Shown: positions 9,384 to 17,081 of the stretch, piece after piece | Layout: each line of letters begins with the position of its first letter | Numbering within the stretch: position 1 is the first letter of the stretch | Assembly (NCBI GenBank): GCA_036964625.1 | Contig: JBALTG010000001.1 | Location: 54,939 to 118,938 of the forward strand | Direction of reading: 5' to 3' | Source: Motiliproteus sp036964625 | GTDB taxonomy: Bacteria; Pseudomonadota; Gammaproteobacteria; Pseudomonadales; Balneatricaceae | Length of the DNA stretch: 64,000 nucleotides | The notes under the pieces: generated by a model | The model's input: the letters and a program-made list of their open reading frames with translations, nothing else | What the model was told of the DNA's origin: nothing | Database searches by the model: none | Made by a program: the position numbers and the translations under genes

Positions 9384-11021
9384 ATGCTTAGAAATTTGCG
9401 ACTCTGTACCGGCTTGGTGCTGGCTAGCTTTATCAGCCTGCATCTGCTTAATCACGCCCTCGGGCTGGCGTCGCTGGATGCGATGGAGGCCGTGCGTGAA
9501 GTGCTGGCGCCCTTCTGGGGCACCTGGCCGATGATGTTTCTACTGTACGGCTCGCTGCTAACCCATCTGCTGCTGGCGTTCCACTCCCTCTACAACCGTA
9601 CAACCTTGCGCATGCCACTTTGGGAAGCAGCCCAACTGCTGCTGGGACTGTCGATTCCACCCTTGCTGCTGGTGCACCTGATCGGAACGCGGGTCACCAT
9701 GGAGCTGATGGATATTGAAGTCCAGTACCGGCATGTGATCACCGCCCTGTGGAGCCTGCCCTATAAGGTTGAGTGGCAGACAGTATTGATCCTGGTGGTG
9801 TGGGGGCATCTGTTACTGGGCTTGCACTACTGGTTGCGGCTCAAGCAGGGTTATCGAGACAGCCAATGGTTGTGGCAAATCATGGCGACCCTGGTGCCGT
9901 TGCTGGCGCTGCTGGGATTTTATCGGATGGGGTGGGAGTTGGGCAGCGTGGATATGGCGGTGCGCAAGGCAGAGTTGGTGGCCAAGGATCCGACAATGAT
10001 GGCGTTTATCGGCACCCTCGAAGAGCGCGGCTTAACTATCTATTGGGGGGCACTGGCACTGGTCATGCTGGCGCGCTATGTGCGAGCGGTCTATCGAGTC
10101 AATTTTGGCTCGATTATGGTCGAACATCCTGCTCGGGGGGTGTTTTCTGCCCCGATTGGATCGTCCCTGCTGGATGCCTTGAGATCCGCGGGCGTTGATC
10201 ACTCGTCGGTGTGCGGGGGACGTGCACGCTGTACCACCTGTCGTGTCCGGGTCACGCGTGGATTGGAGAAATTACCGCCACCGGAAGAGGCGGAACGTAA
10301 GGCCCTTGAAGGAATTCGTGCGGATCCCTCTACGCGACTGGCGTGCCAGGTGCACTTGTGTGCCGATATCGCGGTTGTGCCACTGATACCCCCAGGCTAT
10401 GGCATGGACTATGTGCGCCGTCCGGGAGGCATCGAAGGCAAAGAGCAGCAGCTGGCTATATTATTCGTTGATCTGCGCGACTCCACCCGTTTGGGCGAAC
10501 AACGCCTGCCTTACGACGTGGTTTTTGTGCTTAATCAATTTTTCGCCGAGATGTCGGCCGCACTGGAGCAAACCGATGGCCATTACGCTCAGTTCAACGG
10601 TGACGGCCTGATGGCGATTTACGGATTGAGCAGCGATCTGCAGAGCGCCTGTCGACAAGCCCTTAAAGGCGCTCGATCCATGTTTGAACGCGTCGAACAA
10701 CTCAATCTGCGCCTACAGCAGGAGCTTGAGCAGCCGCTGCGCATCGGTGTGGGCATTCACTGTGGTGAGGCGATTGTCGGCGCGATGGGACCGCCCAGCG
10801 CACCGATACTGTCGGCGGTGGGGGATACGGTCAACACGGCGGCGCGATTGGAATCACAATGCAAACCCTCCCAGGTACCGCTGCTGGTTTCAAAACAAAC
10901 GTTTGAGTATGCCCAACTACCCATTACCGATGAGGTTCAGGAACTGCCGTTGCGGGGCCGTTATCAGCCGCTTGAGGTGGTGATGGTGCGCGATCCGATG
11001 AGCTTGCCAGCGAGTTCCTGA
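9384..11021 (+). CDS. Membrane cytochrome-like / 2Fe-2S ferredoxin / class III nucleotidyl cyclase fusion
   Basis: Protein of 545 residues with three modules. Residues 1 to about 245 hold several membrane helices with His residues (LHLLNHAL near the start), resembling the cytochrome b/succinate dehydrogenase membrane fold. Residues about 250-345 are a plant-type ferredoxin with C277-x5-C283-x2-C286 and C321. Residues about 355-530 are a class III cyclase with FVDLRDST (first metal Asp), FNGDG and GDTVNTAARLE. The likely product is cAMP made under redox or membrane electron-transport control. The position often held by an adenine-selecting Lys before the GDG motif appears to be Gln, so nucleotide specificity is uncertain. 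The ATG at 9384 is preferred over TTG 9375 because GGGGA lies about 12 bases upstream of it and only 3 upstream of the TTG. Monocistronic. Confidence 0.85.
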   Translation: MLRNLRLCTGLVLASFISLHLLNHALGLASLDAMEAVREVLAPFWGTWPMMFLLYGSLLTHLLLAFHSLYNRTTLRMPLWEAAQLLLGLSIPPLLLVHLIGTRVTMELMDIEVQYRHVITALWSLPYKVEWQTVLILVVWGHLLLGLHYWLRLKQGYRDSQWLWQIMATLVPLLALLGFYRMGWELGSVDMAVRKAELVAKDPTMMAFIGTLEERGLTIYWGALALVMLARYVRAVYRVNFGSIMVEHPARGVFSAPIGSSLLDALRSAGVDHSSVCGGRARCTTCRVRVTRGLEKLPPPEEAERKALEGIRADPSTRLACQVHLCADIAVVPLIPPGYGMDYVRRPGGIEGKEQQLAILFVDLRDSTRLGEQRLPYDVVFVLNQFFAEMSAALEQTDGHYAQFNGDGLMAIYGLSSDLQSACRQALKGARSMFERVEQLNLRLQQELEQPLRIGVGIHCGEAIVGAMGPPSAPILSAVGDTVNTAARLESQCKPSQVPLLVSKQTFEYAQLPITDEVQELPLRGRYQPLEVVMVRDPMSLPASS

Positions 11022-11083
11022 TCGCACCCTGAGGATCAATATCGGCAATAGGCGTATTGGACATGGATAGAGCAACGCAGGAC

Positions 11084-11275
11084 CTATGCCCAAAGCGTCA
11101 TCACCTCACTCGCTGGCGCCTTCTTTTTGGCTGCCGCCGTACTGGGTTCTTTTTGAGGCAGGAGTGTCCATCCCATAGAGCCGCTGATCAGTAGATCGCC
11201 CGGTAGATCCAGTCTGCGGGAGCGCTTTTTAGCGTTTGTCGCCTTCTCCTCGTCGCTCATTTCATCAATGTTCAT
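11084..11275 (-). CDS. Small hypothetical protein, 63 residues
   Basis: Short reading frame with a near-perfect ribosome site, TAAGGAGGG, four bases upstream of the ATG at 11275. This is the main reason to call it real; the longer in-frame start at 11323 has no such site. The product is hydrophilic, begins with an acidic stretch (Asp-Glu residues 4-10), then has a basic KKRSRR segment and a Lys/Ala-rich tail. It has no signal peptide or membrane segment. I do not recognise the family. It is convergent with the cyclase gene, with only 62 bp between the stops. Confidence 0.5.
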   Translation of the reverse strand: MNIDEMSDEEKATNAKKRSRRLDLPGDLLISGSMGWTLLPQKEPSTAAAKKKAPASEVMTLWA

Positions 11276-11323
11276 CACGCCCTCCTTACCGCCTCTGGTT
11301 GCGGTGTACGACATGTCGACCAA

Positions 11324-11763
11324 CTATCACTTACTACCCGCGACAGGCGTCCTTAACAAGGCCGCCTGTCGCAAACCCTAGCCGAGCAAACTGGCTCATG
11401 TCGCGTGCTACGCGTTGCAGCCAGGCGGGTCGTGTTTTCGTCAAGGGCTTGAGATTCAGTATAGTCAGTTGGAGAAGGGGGGGCGTCAGCAGCCATTTCT
11501 CGAGGCGATGTTATTGAGCCTCCGTGCTCTTGGAGACCGGCAACTGAATCTGATCGACCTAACAACAACCCTATTTTGCGGTTATGTGATCTTGTCACTG
11601 AAGCCTTCAGCGCGCTCCTCTATGGTTAGGGAACCTGCGAACAAGTCCACTTGCAGAAACACTTGGGGACTTATTCGTAGGTTCCTTAGCCTGTAAACCC
11701 GCTGTTTGGGTGAGCCAGCGTCATCAAGCAGAGTTAACCTGACTATTAGGTAGGAGCATCATC
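11324..11763. other. 440-bp stretch without a convincing gene
   Basis: Two overlapping frames of 93 and 81 codons exist on opposite strands, but neither has a ribosome site, a conserved look or a recognisable domain. The only clear structure is the long imperfect palindrome at 11624-11691. The region upstream of 11764 supplies the TAGGAG ribosome site of the next gene. Confidence 0.5.
11624..11691. repeat. 68-bp imperfect palindrome, possible MITE or bidirectional terminator
   Basis: Left arm 11628-11650 (GGGAACCTGCGAACAAGTCC) pairs with right arm 11665-11687 (GGACTTATTCGTAGGTTCCT) with a few mismatches, and pairing extends outward to 11624 and 11691. The loop is about 14 bases. Arms of this length without a coding body suggest a miniature inverted-repeat element or a paired insertion-sequence terminus. 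No target duplication is obvious. Confidence 0.5.
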
Positions 11764-11958
11764 ATGGAAAAGAACGTAGGTACAATCGATAAATCCTTGC
11801 GCATCATTGCTGGCATCGTGATGTTGTCGTTGGTTTTTGTGGGTCCACAGAGCCCCTGGGGCTGGATTGGTGTCGTACCGCTCCTGACCGCACTGATCGG
11901 CTGGTGTCCGGCGTATAAGTTGCTGGGCCTGAGCACCTGCGCTAAGTGCAAGGCCTGA
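11764..11958 (+). CDS. DUF2892 / YgaP-like small inner-membrane protein
   Basis: Protein of 64 residues with two membrane helices. The pattern is that of the DUF2892 domain also found at the C-terminus of YgaP: an N-terminal NVGTIDKSLRIIAG motif, a helix, a PWGWIG turn, a second helix, and a C-terminal CPAYKLLGLSTC segment followed by CAKC. The conserved cysteines (four in the last 18 residues) suggest thiol chemistry near the membrane, but no function is established for the stand-alone form. TAGGAG lies about 8 bases before the ATG. Single gene. Confidence 0.8.
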   Translation: MEKNVGTIDKSLRIIAGIVMLSLVFVGPQSPWGWIGVVPLLTALIGWCPAYKLLGLSTCAKCKA

Positions 11959-12112
11959 TATAGGCGATCCTTTGATTGTGCCCTATAAAGAGAAGGCGCT
12001 CAGGGCACACTGATAACGATGACCCGCTAACAGCCTGCCTTGCGCAGGTTGTTTGCGTTGTGGCTTGTGTGGGTCAAATTACGCCTCGCGGCTGTTTTGC
12101 AGCGGCTTTGGA

Positions 12113-12150
12113 TTCAGTTCAGTTAGCATTCAGTTCTGTCCGGCTATCCT
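12113..12150 (+). promoter_or_regulatory. TTCAG-N6-TTCAG direct repeat and -10 element, candidate response-regulator promoter
   Basis: TTCAG occurs at 12113, 12118 and 12129. The last two are separated by 6 bases, an 11-bp period (one helical turn) that is typical for OmpR/PhoB-family dimers. A possible -10 TATCCT lies at 12145-12150. The operon downstream ends with an OmpR-family regulator and its kinase, so autoregulation is the simple inference. Confidence 0.45.
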
Positions 12151-12182
12151 AGGCACAAGATCACAGCAAAAGGGATAGCGTC

Positions 12183-12779
12183 ATGAACTCAGCATCTATT
12201 ACACGACTCCTGATTACCGGTTTGACCGTTGCCAGTCTGAGCATGGGTCAGGCATGGGCCGAGTCGTCGCATCGAAACGATCGGGGCCACGGCGGTAAGG
12301 GCAAGGCCCGGCAAACATTTGCCAAGGTCGTCGCCGTGGAGCCGATCACCGAATCTATAGCTCAGCGAATTCCACATCAGCAGTGCTGGACCGAGCAGAT
12401 CCGTTACCAAGCGCCCAGCGGTGGCTCTGGCTCTGGCTCTAATACTGCGGCTATTTTTGGCGGTATTGTGGGTGCGGCGATCGGCAACAGTATTGGCCGT
12501 GGCCATCATCGGGATAACAAGAATATTAAAACGCTCGCAGGAGGGTTGTTGGGGGCGGCGATCGGTAATGATATCGGCGCACGAAATCGTATCCGCAACA
12601 GCCGGGTCGAATATCGCGATGAGCAGCGCTGCAACACCGAGTATGAGACTCGCTGGGAGCAGAAGATCATCGGCTACGACGTAACCTACCGTTATCGGGG
12701 CGAGACATACAACACCCGCATGGACTATGATCCGGGTGATAAACTTCGTGTTCAGGTACAAGTACGGCCGGTATTCTGA
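12183..12779 (+). CDS. Periplasmic or outer-membrane glycine-zipper 2TM protein
   Basis: Protein of 198 residues with a signal peptide ending AWA before Glu-Ser (cleavage near residue 26). The central part (about 85-135) is Gly-rich with two small-residue helices, IFGGIVGAAIGNSIG and LAGGLLGAAIGNDIG: the glycine-zipper 2TM (17-kDa antigen, SlyB-like) pattern. The C-terminal third is Tyr/Arg-rich with two Cys and a VTYRYRG segment. There is no lipobox. It is the first gene of a four-gene run with PepSY, response regulator and kinase genes, so it is probably an envelope component or stress target of that two-component system. AAAGGGAT precedes the ATG. Confidence 0.75.
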   Translation: MNSASITRLLITGLTVASLSMGQAWAESSHRNDRGHGGKGKARQTFAKVVAVEPITESIAQRIPHQQCWTEQIRYQAPSGGSGSGSNTAAIFGGIVGAAIGNSIGRGHHRDNKNIKTLAGGLLGAAIGNDIGARNRIRNSRVEYRDEQRCNTEYETRWEQKIIGYDVTYRYRGETYNTRMDYDPGDKLRVQVQVRPVF

Positions 12780-12802
12780 TCCGGCCGGGAGGCAGGGATA
12801 GA

Positions 12803-13111
12803 GTGGCACAGTCATCAATACAGCTACAATCGCAACAGCTCAGGCAGCGATCCGGGATCCTCTGTTTCGTTGCTGCGCTGCTCCTATCCGGTACGCTCTA
12901 TGCGGCTCCGGTGATGGATCGGGAGCAGGCCGCGCAGCATATCAAACGCCACTACGGCGGCAAAATTCTCGACCTGCGGCCGGTTAAAAGTGGTAAAGGC
13001 CGGGCTTATCGGGTCAAACTGTTACAGCCTTCAGGACGGGTTAAGCTGATGCTGATCGATGCCAAAGATGGCAAACAGCGTCCTTTCGACAAGTCTGCGC
13101 CAAAGGAGTGA
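12803..13111 (+). CDS. PepSY-domain periplasmic protein
   Basis: Protein of 102 residues starting at GTG. An N-terminal hydrophobic stretch (residues about 19-33) ends LYAAPV, a signal-peptide-like segment. The remainder, with AAQHIKRHYGGKILDLRPVK and a YRVKLLQPSGRVKLMLIDAKDG strand-turn, is a PepSY fold. Such small PepSY proteins commonly accompany two-component systems and may act as periplasmic inhibitors or sensors, which is inference. GGGAGG lies 11 bases upstream of the GTG. The stop lies four bases before the response-regulator start, giving tight operon spacing. Confidence 0.75.
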   Translation: MAQSSIQLQSQQLRQRSGILCFVAALLLSGTLYAAPVMDREQAAQHIKRHYGGKILDLRPVKSGKGRAYRVKLLQPSGRVKLMLIDAKDGKQRPFDKSAPKE

Positions 13112-13115
13112 GCCG

Positions 13116-13844
13116 ATGCGTATTTTGGTGGTTGAAGATGAACAGGCGCTGCGCCAGCAGCTGGGAGAGATGCTCAAATCGCGCCGTTATGTCGCTGACC
13201 TGGCACCCGATGGTGAAGAGGGGCTGTACCTAGCCCGGGAGTGGCAGTATGACCTGGCTATTGTCGACCTGGGGCTGCCCGGGCTCAGTGGTCTGGAGCT
13301 GATTCGGGAACTGCGCACACTGGGGCAGCGGCTGCCTATCCTGATCCTGACTGCGCGCAGTGACTGGCAGGACAAGGTCGAAGGCCTCGAAGCCGGTGCC
13401 GATGATTACCTGACCAAACCCTTTCATACCGAAGAGCTGTTGGCGCGGGTCAATGCCCTGCTGCGTCGCTCGGTCGGCCAGGCCAGTCCAACGTTTGTGT
13501 TTGGTCCGCTGCAGATCGACACCACCGCTAAATTGGTGCTGCGTGATGAGCAGCCGGTTGATCTGACCGCGTATGAATACGCCACGCTCGAATACCTGAT
13601 GCATCAGGCGGGAAAAGTGGTCTCCAAGACCGAGCTGACCGAACACCTGTACGATCAGGACTTTGATCGGGACAGTAATGTGATTGAGGTGTTTATCACC
13701 CGGTTACGTAAAAAGCTTGATCCTGATGGCAGTCTTAAACCGATCGCCACTGAACGCGGACGCGGCTACCGTTTCGTGCTGGTGTCTGAGGCGGCCGTCA
13801 CCCCCGCCATTTCATCCGAGCCGACCGAATCCGGGATCGATTGA
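13116..13844 (+). CDS. OmpR-family response regulator (PhoP/QseB-like)
   Basis: Protein of 242 residues from the ATG at 13116. The receiver domain has acidic E8-D9, phosphoacceptor D51 and K101. A C-terminal winged-helix DNA-binding domain follows, with LTAYEYATLEYLM, VIEVFITRLRKKL and the ERGRGYRF end. The start gives the typical MRILVVED beginning and has AAAGGAG about 8 bases upstream; longer in-frame starts overlap the PepSY gene. The gene is separated from the kinase by 3 bp. The signal is unknown. PhoP/QseB-like members respond to divalent cations, antimicrobial peptides or envelope stress. The TTCAG repeats at the operon head are a likely binding site. Confidence 0.92.
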   Translation: MRILVVEDEQALRQQLGEMLKSRRYVADLAPDGEEGLYLAREWQYDLAIVDLGLPGLSGLELIRELRTLGQRLPILILTARSDWQDKVEGLEAGADDYLTKPFHTEELLARVNALLRRSVGQASPTFVFGPLQIDTTAKLVLRDEQPVDLTAYEYATLEYLMHQAGKVVSKTELTEHLYDQDFDRDSNVIEVFITRLRKKLDPDGSLKPIATERGRGYRFVLVSEAAVTPAISSEPTESGID

Positions 13845-13847
13845 TCT

Positions 13848-15221
13848 GTGCGGTTGCGCCGTCTGAGCTTGAAAATCCCCTATTCACTCAATGCCCGCCT
13901 GGGGTTGGCTTCGTGCCTGCTGTTGCCGCTGATTATCGGCATCACCGCGTTGATTCTGGATCAGGCCAATCGCCTCAGCCTGGAGCAGACCGAGCGCGAG
14001 CGTCTGGAATTGCAGAGTTATGTCCTGCTTGCCGCAGCAGAAGCGGGTGGCGGGGTGCTGTGGATGCCGCCGAGCCTGCAGGAACCGCGGTTTAGTCAAC
14101 TCGGTTCGGGGCTGTTTGGGTTGGTCAGTGACGCTCAGGGCAACACGCTGTGGCGCTCTGAGTCCAGCCTGGGGGTGGCGTTGGCGTTGCCGACCGAGCT
14201 GCCCGAGGTCGGCATGTCGCGGTTCGGGGTGACCGGGGAGGGGCTGTTTTTCTACAGTTACCGGGTACTGTGGGAGATCGAGAGCGGCCAGGTCAGCGAT
14301 TTTTTGTTTACCACCCTGGAGCGCCCGGACCGCTTCAACACCGGCGTGCGCGGTTATCGGACCCATCTGTGGAGTGGCTTGGCGCTGCTGGGGCTGGGGC
14401 TGTTAGCGGCGCAGGCGCTGCTGATGCGCTGGGGACTCCGGCCGCTGCAGTTGCTGGCGGAGGATATCAAAGCGATTGAGACCGGGCAGAAGCAGCAACT
14501 CGAAGGCCGCTTTCCGCGTGAAGTGTTGCCGTTGACCCGTAACCTTAACCTGTTGCTCGACACCGAGCGCGCGCGGCGACAGCGCTACCGCAACACCCTG
14601 GCCGATCTGGCGCATAGCCTGAAGACGCCGCTGGCCGTGCTGCGTAATCAAGCCGAGGCTGGCGCAGGCGCGACTGCAGAGCAGCGGCATGAGGCGCAGC
14701 AGCAACTGCAGCAGCAGGTGGATCGGATGGATCAGATCATCAGCCATCAACTCGGTCGAGCCGGATCGGTGTCGGCGCACTCGCTGTTACAGCGGGTCTC
14801 GGTGCAGCAGGTGGCCGAGCGCATCGGCCAGGTGATGGCCAAGGTTTACCCGGCGCGTTACCGTAGCTTTGAGGTGGCCGGAGCCGCGCTGAACTTCGCC
14901 GGGGATGAGCGTGATCTGATGGAGATGCTGGGCAATCTGATCGATAACGGCTTTAAATACGGTAACGGTCGGGTGCGTGTCGAGACCCTGGAGCAATTCT
15001 CACAGTTACAGATCCGCGTCGAGGATGATGGCGCGGGTGTCGCTCCCGCGTTGCGTCAGCGCATTCTCGAGCGTGGCACCCGTGCCGATAGCCAGGCGCC
15101 TGGCCAGGGTATCGGGCTGTCGGTGGTGCGCGATATCTTGCACAGTTACGGTGGCCAGCTGGAGCTGGATCAGAGCCCGCTGGGCGGCGCGCGTTTTACT
15201 CTGATGGTTCCCTGTTGCTGA
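13848..15221 (+). CDS. Sensor histidine kinase (PhoQ-like)
   Basis: Protein of 457 residues starting at GTG, three bases after the response regulator stop. The layout is membrane helix 1 (about 18-38), a periplasmic sensor of roughly 130 residues, helix 2 (about 174-192), a HAMP-like linker, a HisKA domain with LADLAHSLKTPL (H256) and a HATPase domain with an N-box (about 361-370), VEDDGAGV and GQGIGLSVV. It phosphorylates the adjacent regulator. The sensor is short and has few acidic clusters, so a PhoQ-like Mg2+ response is not assured. It is followed by the hairpin repeat array. Confidence 0.9.
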   Translation: MRLRRLSLKIPYSLNARLGLASCLLLPLIIGITALILDQANRLSLEQTERERLELQSYVLLAAAEAGGGVLWMPPSLQEPRFSQLGSGLFGLVSDAQGNTLWRSESSLGVALALPTELPEVGMSRFGVTGEGLFFYSYRVLWEIESGQVSDFLFTTLERPDRFNTGVRGYRTHLWSGLALLGLGLLAAQALLMRWGLRPLQLLAEDIKAIETGQKQQLEGRFPREVLPLTRNLNLLLDTERARRQRYRNTLADLAHSLKTPLAVLRNQAEAGAGATAEQRHEAQQQLQQQVDRMDQIISHQLGRAGSVSAHSLLQRVSVQQVAERIGQVMAKVYPARYRSFEVAGAALNFAGDERDLMEMLGNLIDNGFKYGNGRVRVETLEQFSQLQIRVEDDGAGVAPALRQRILERGTRADSQAPGQGIGLSVVRDILHSYGGQLELDQSPLGGARFTLMVPCC

Positions 15222-15270
15222 GACGGGGTCGGCGCATCCCGTTCCCGACAGGATTGCCGCACTTCCTACC

Positions 15271-15640
15271 TGTGGGTCGGTTTCATTTCGACACATCGGT
15301 GCTTCCGATGTCAGGCTGAAGCCCGACCCACAAATGAAGCAGGCTGGGGGTGTTGGCTTATGTGGGTCGGTTTCATTTCGACACATCGGTGCTGCCGATG
15401 TCAGGCTGAAGCCCGACCCACAAATGAAGCAGGCTGGGGTGTTGAGTTTATGTGGGTCGGAATTCATTCCGACAGAACCGCCAATCGGCTGCCTATGTAG
15501 GGATGGAACACCCACAAAAGAAGCAGGAGTGTAGTGGTTTATGTGGGTCTGTCTGAGCTTGCTCCTGCATTTAAGGCACTTCCCACATTATCCCTGTGGG
15601 TCGGTTTTCAACCCGACAGGGTCTTGATCCTGTCGGAATA
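15271..15640. repeat. Hairpin repeat array, unit about 90 bp, four to five copies
   Basis: TGTGGGTCGG begins units at 15271, 15361 and 15451, an exact 90-bp spacing, with degenerate copies at 15542 and about 15595. The first two units end with the complementary CCGACCCACA (to 15332 and 15422), so each can fold into a long hairpin. A recurring inner dyad is GTCGGAATTCATTCCGAC. The same family occurs at 24864-25210 and 63690-63770. The array fills the gap between the kinase and argA and may also act as a bidirectional terminator. Confidence 0.85.
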
Positions 15641-15649
15641 AATTACGGC

Positions 15650-16999
15650 CTATAGTATCTTCTCGAACACTTTTGAGTTGCGCTGGAGGTTATACAGCGC
15701 CTGCTTGCTCTCAGGCAGGCGTTCGCGGCCAACCTCGACAAATCCCTGCTCCTGGAACCAGTGAGCGGTGCGGGTGGTGAGCACGAACAGCCGTGAGAGC
15801 CCTTGCTCGCGGGCCTGTTGTTCGATCTGCTGCAGCATGTGCTCACCCCGATTGCCACCGTGATAATCCTCATGCACCGCGACGCAGGCTAGTTCTGCCG
15901 CGCCGTCCCCATAGGCGTAAAGTGCGGCACAACCGATGGCCGCGCCATCGCGCTCGACCAGCACGAACCGATCGATCTCAGTCTCAAGCAGTTCGCGAGA
16001 ACGCCGTACCAAGATGCCCGCCTGCTCCAGAGGCCGGATCAGCTCAAGGATGCTGCCAACGTCATCGATGCCCGCCTGTCTAATCTGCTCGTAGCTCTCT
16101 TGCACGATCATCGTACCGGCCCCTTCGCGGGTGAACAGCTCGGTGAGCAGTGCGCCGTCCTGGCGATAACTGATCAGGTGGCCGCGCTCGACCCCGCCGC
16201 GACAGGCGGTGGTTATCGCGGTGAGTTGCCGGGCCAGCGGGCTATAGGATTGTTGTGCGTCGGTCATTCCATCCAGGTACTGCTGCAGAAAGCGTTCGGC
16301 GGCGTTGGTGAGCAGTTCTGAACGGCGTTCGCCGTTAGTGTGAATGACGCCGTTGTCTTCGCCAAAGCAGATCAGCTTGTCCGCTTTCAGGCTGATGGCC
16401 GTCTGTGCCGCCACGTCCTCCAGCGCCAGGTTAAAGGTCTCCCCGGTGGGGGAGTAGCCCAGATTGGACAGCAGTACGATCGCACCCTGATCCAGCAGCA
16501 GACTGATCGCGCTGCCGTCGACTCGGCGCACCTCGCCGGTATGCTGGTAGTCCACCCCCTCGACCACCCCCAACGGTTTGGCCGCCACGAAGTTGCCGCT
16601 GTAGACCCGCAGCTTGGCGCCATGCATCGGCGAGTTGGGCAGCCCCATCGACAGGCGTGCTTCGATATCGGTGCGCAGACCGCCGATAACCTCCTTGACG
16701 TATTCAAGGGTGATCGCATCGGTGATCCGCAGGTTGCTGTGCTGGCGCGTACTGATCCCCTCTTTCGCCAGGCGTGCCTCAATCTGGGGGCGTCCGCCGT
16801 GCACCAGTACCAGGCGCAGGCCGAGGCTGTTGAGCAACGCCAGGTCATTGGCGATGTTACTGAAACTGCCGTCAGCCAGGGCGTCCCCATCGAGCATCAG
16901 GACCAGGGTTTTACCCCGGTGAGCATTGATATAGGGCGAGCAATGACGGAAGAAATCAACGTAATTGAGGCTTGCTGCGGGTGTTTTTACTGGGCTCAC
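15650..16999 (-). CDS. argA: Amino-acid N-acetyltransferase (N-acetylglutamate synthase)
   Basis: Protein of 449 residues. It transfers acetyl from acetyl-CoA to glutamate, the first step of arginine synthesis, in the cytoplasm. The N-terminal half is an amino-acid-kinase fold (LVLMLDGDALADG, then LVLVHGGRPQIE), which in this family binds arginine for feedback control. The C-terminal 140 residues are a GNAT domain with HEDYHGGNRGEHML as the acetyl-CoA loop. Length and order match classical proteobacterial ArgA. It lies 82 bp downstream of argE on the same strand, so the two may form an operon. An inverted repeat CTGTTAA/TTAACAG sits in that gap (17056-17075). Confidence 0.95.
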   Translation of the reverse strand: MSPVKTPAASLNYVDFFRHCSPYINAHRGKTLVLMLDGDALADGSFSNIANDLALLNSLGLRLVLVHGGRPQIEARLAKEGISTRQHSNLRITDAITLEYVKEVIGGLRTDIEARLSMGLPNSPMHGAKLRVYSGNFVAAKPLGVVEGVDYQHTGEVRRVDGSAISLLLDQGAIVLLSNLGYSPTGETFNLALEDVAAQTAISLKADKLICFGEDNGVIHTNGERRSELLTNAAERFLQQYLDGMTDAQQSYSPLARQLTAITTACRGGVERGHLISYRQDGALLTELFTREGAGTMIVQESYEQIRQAGIDDVGSILELIRPLEQAGILVRRSRELLETEIDRFVLVERDGAAIGCAALYAYGDGAAELACVAVHEDYHGGNRGEHMLQQIEQQAREQGLSRLFVLTTRTAHWFQEQGFVEVGRERLPESKQALYNLQRNSKVFEKIL

Positions 17000-17081
17000 G
17001 CGGATCGGTTCCTCTGGCGGCTTGGTTGGGTTGTAAAATTCACTGCAGATTCTGGCTGTTAAAGTTTATTAACAGGGACCC

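Noticed and set aside
11415..11696. 93-codon rightward frame
   Set aside because: Ends inside the long palindrome, no ribosome site or domain.
15006..15515. 169-codon leftward frame over the kinase end and the hairpin array
   Set aside because: Antisense to a clear kinase domain and built from repeat units.
15271..15640. CRISPR array
   Set aside because: Units repeat over their full length (about 90 bp) with no unique spacers, and no cas genes are nearby.
17056..17075. CTGTTAA/TTAACAG hairpin as argE terminator
   Set aside because: AT-rich 7-bp stem without a proper T-run; mentioned only as a dyad in the argE-argA gap.
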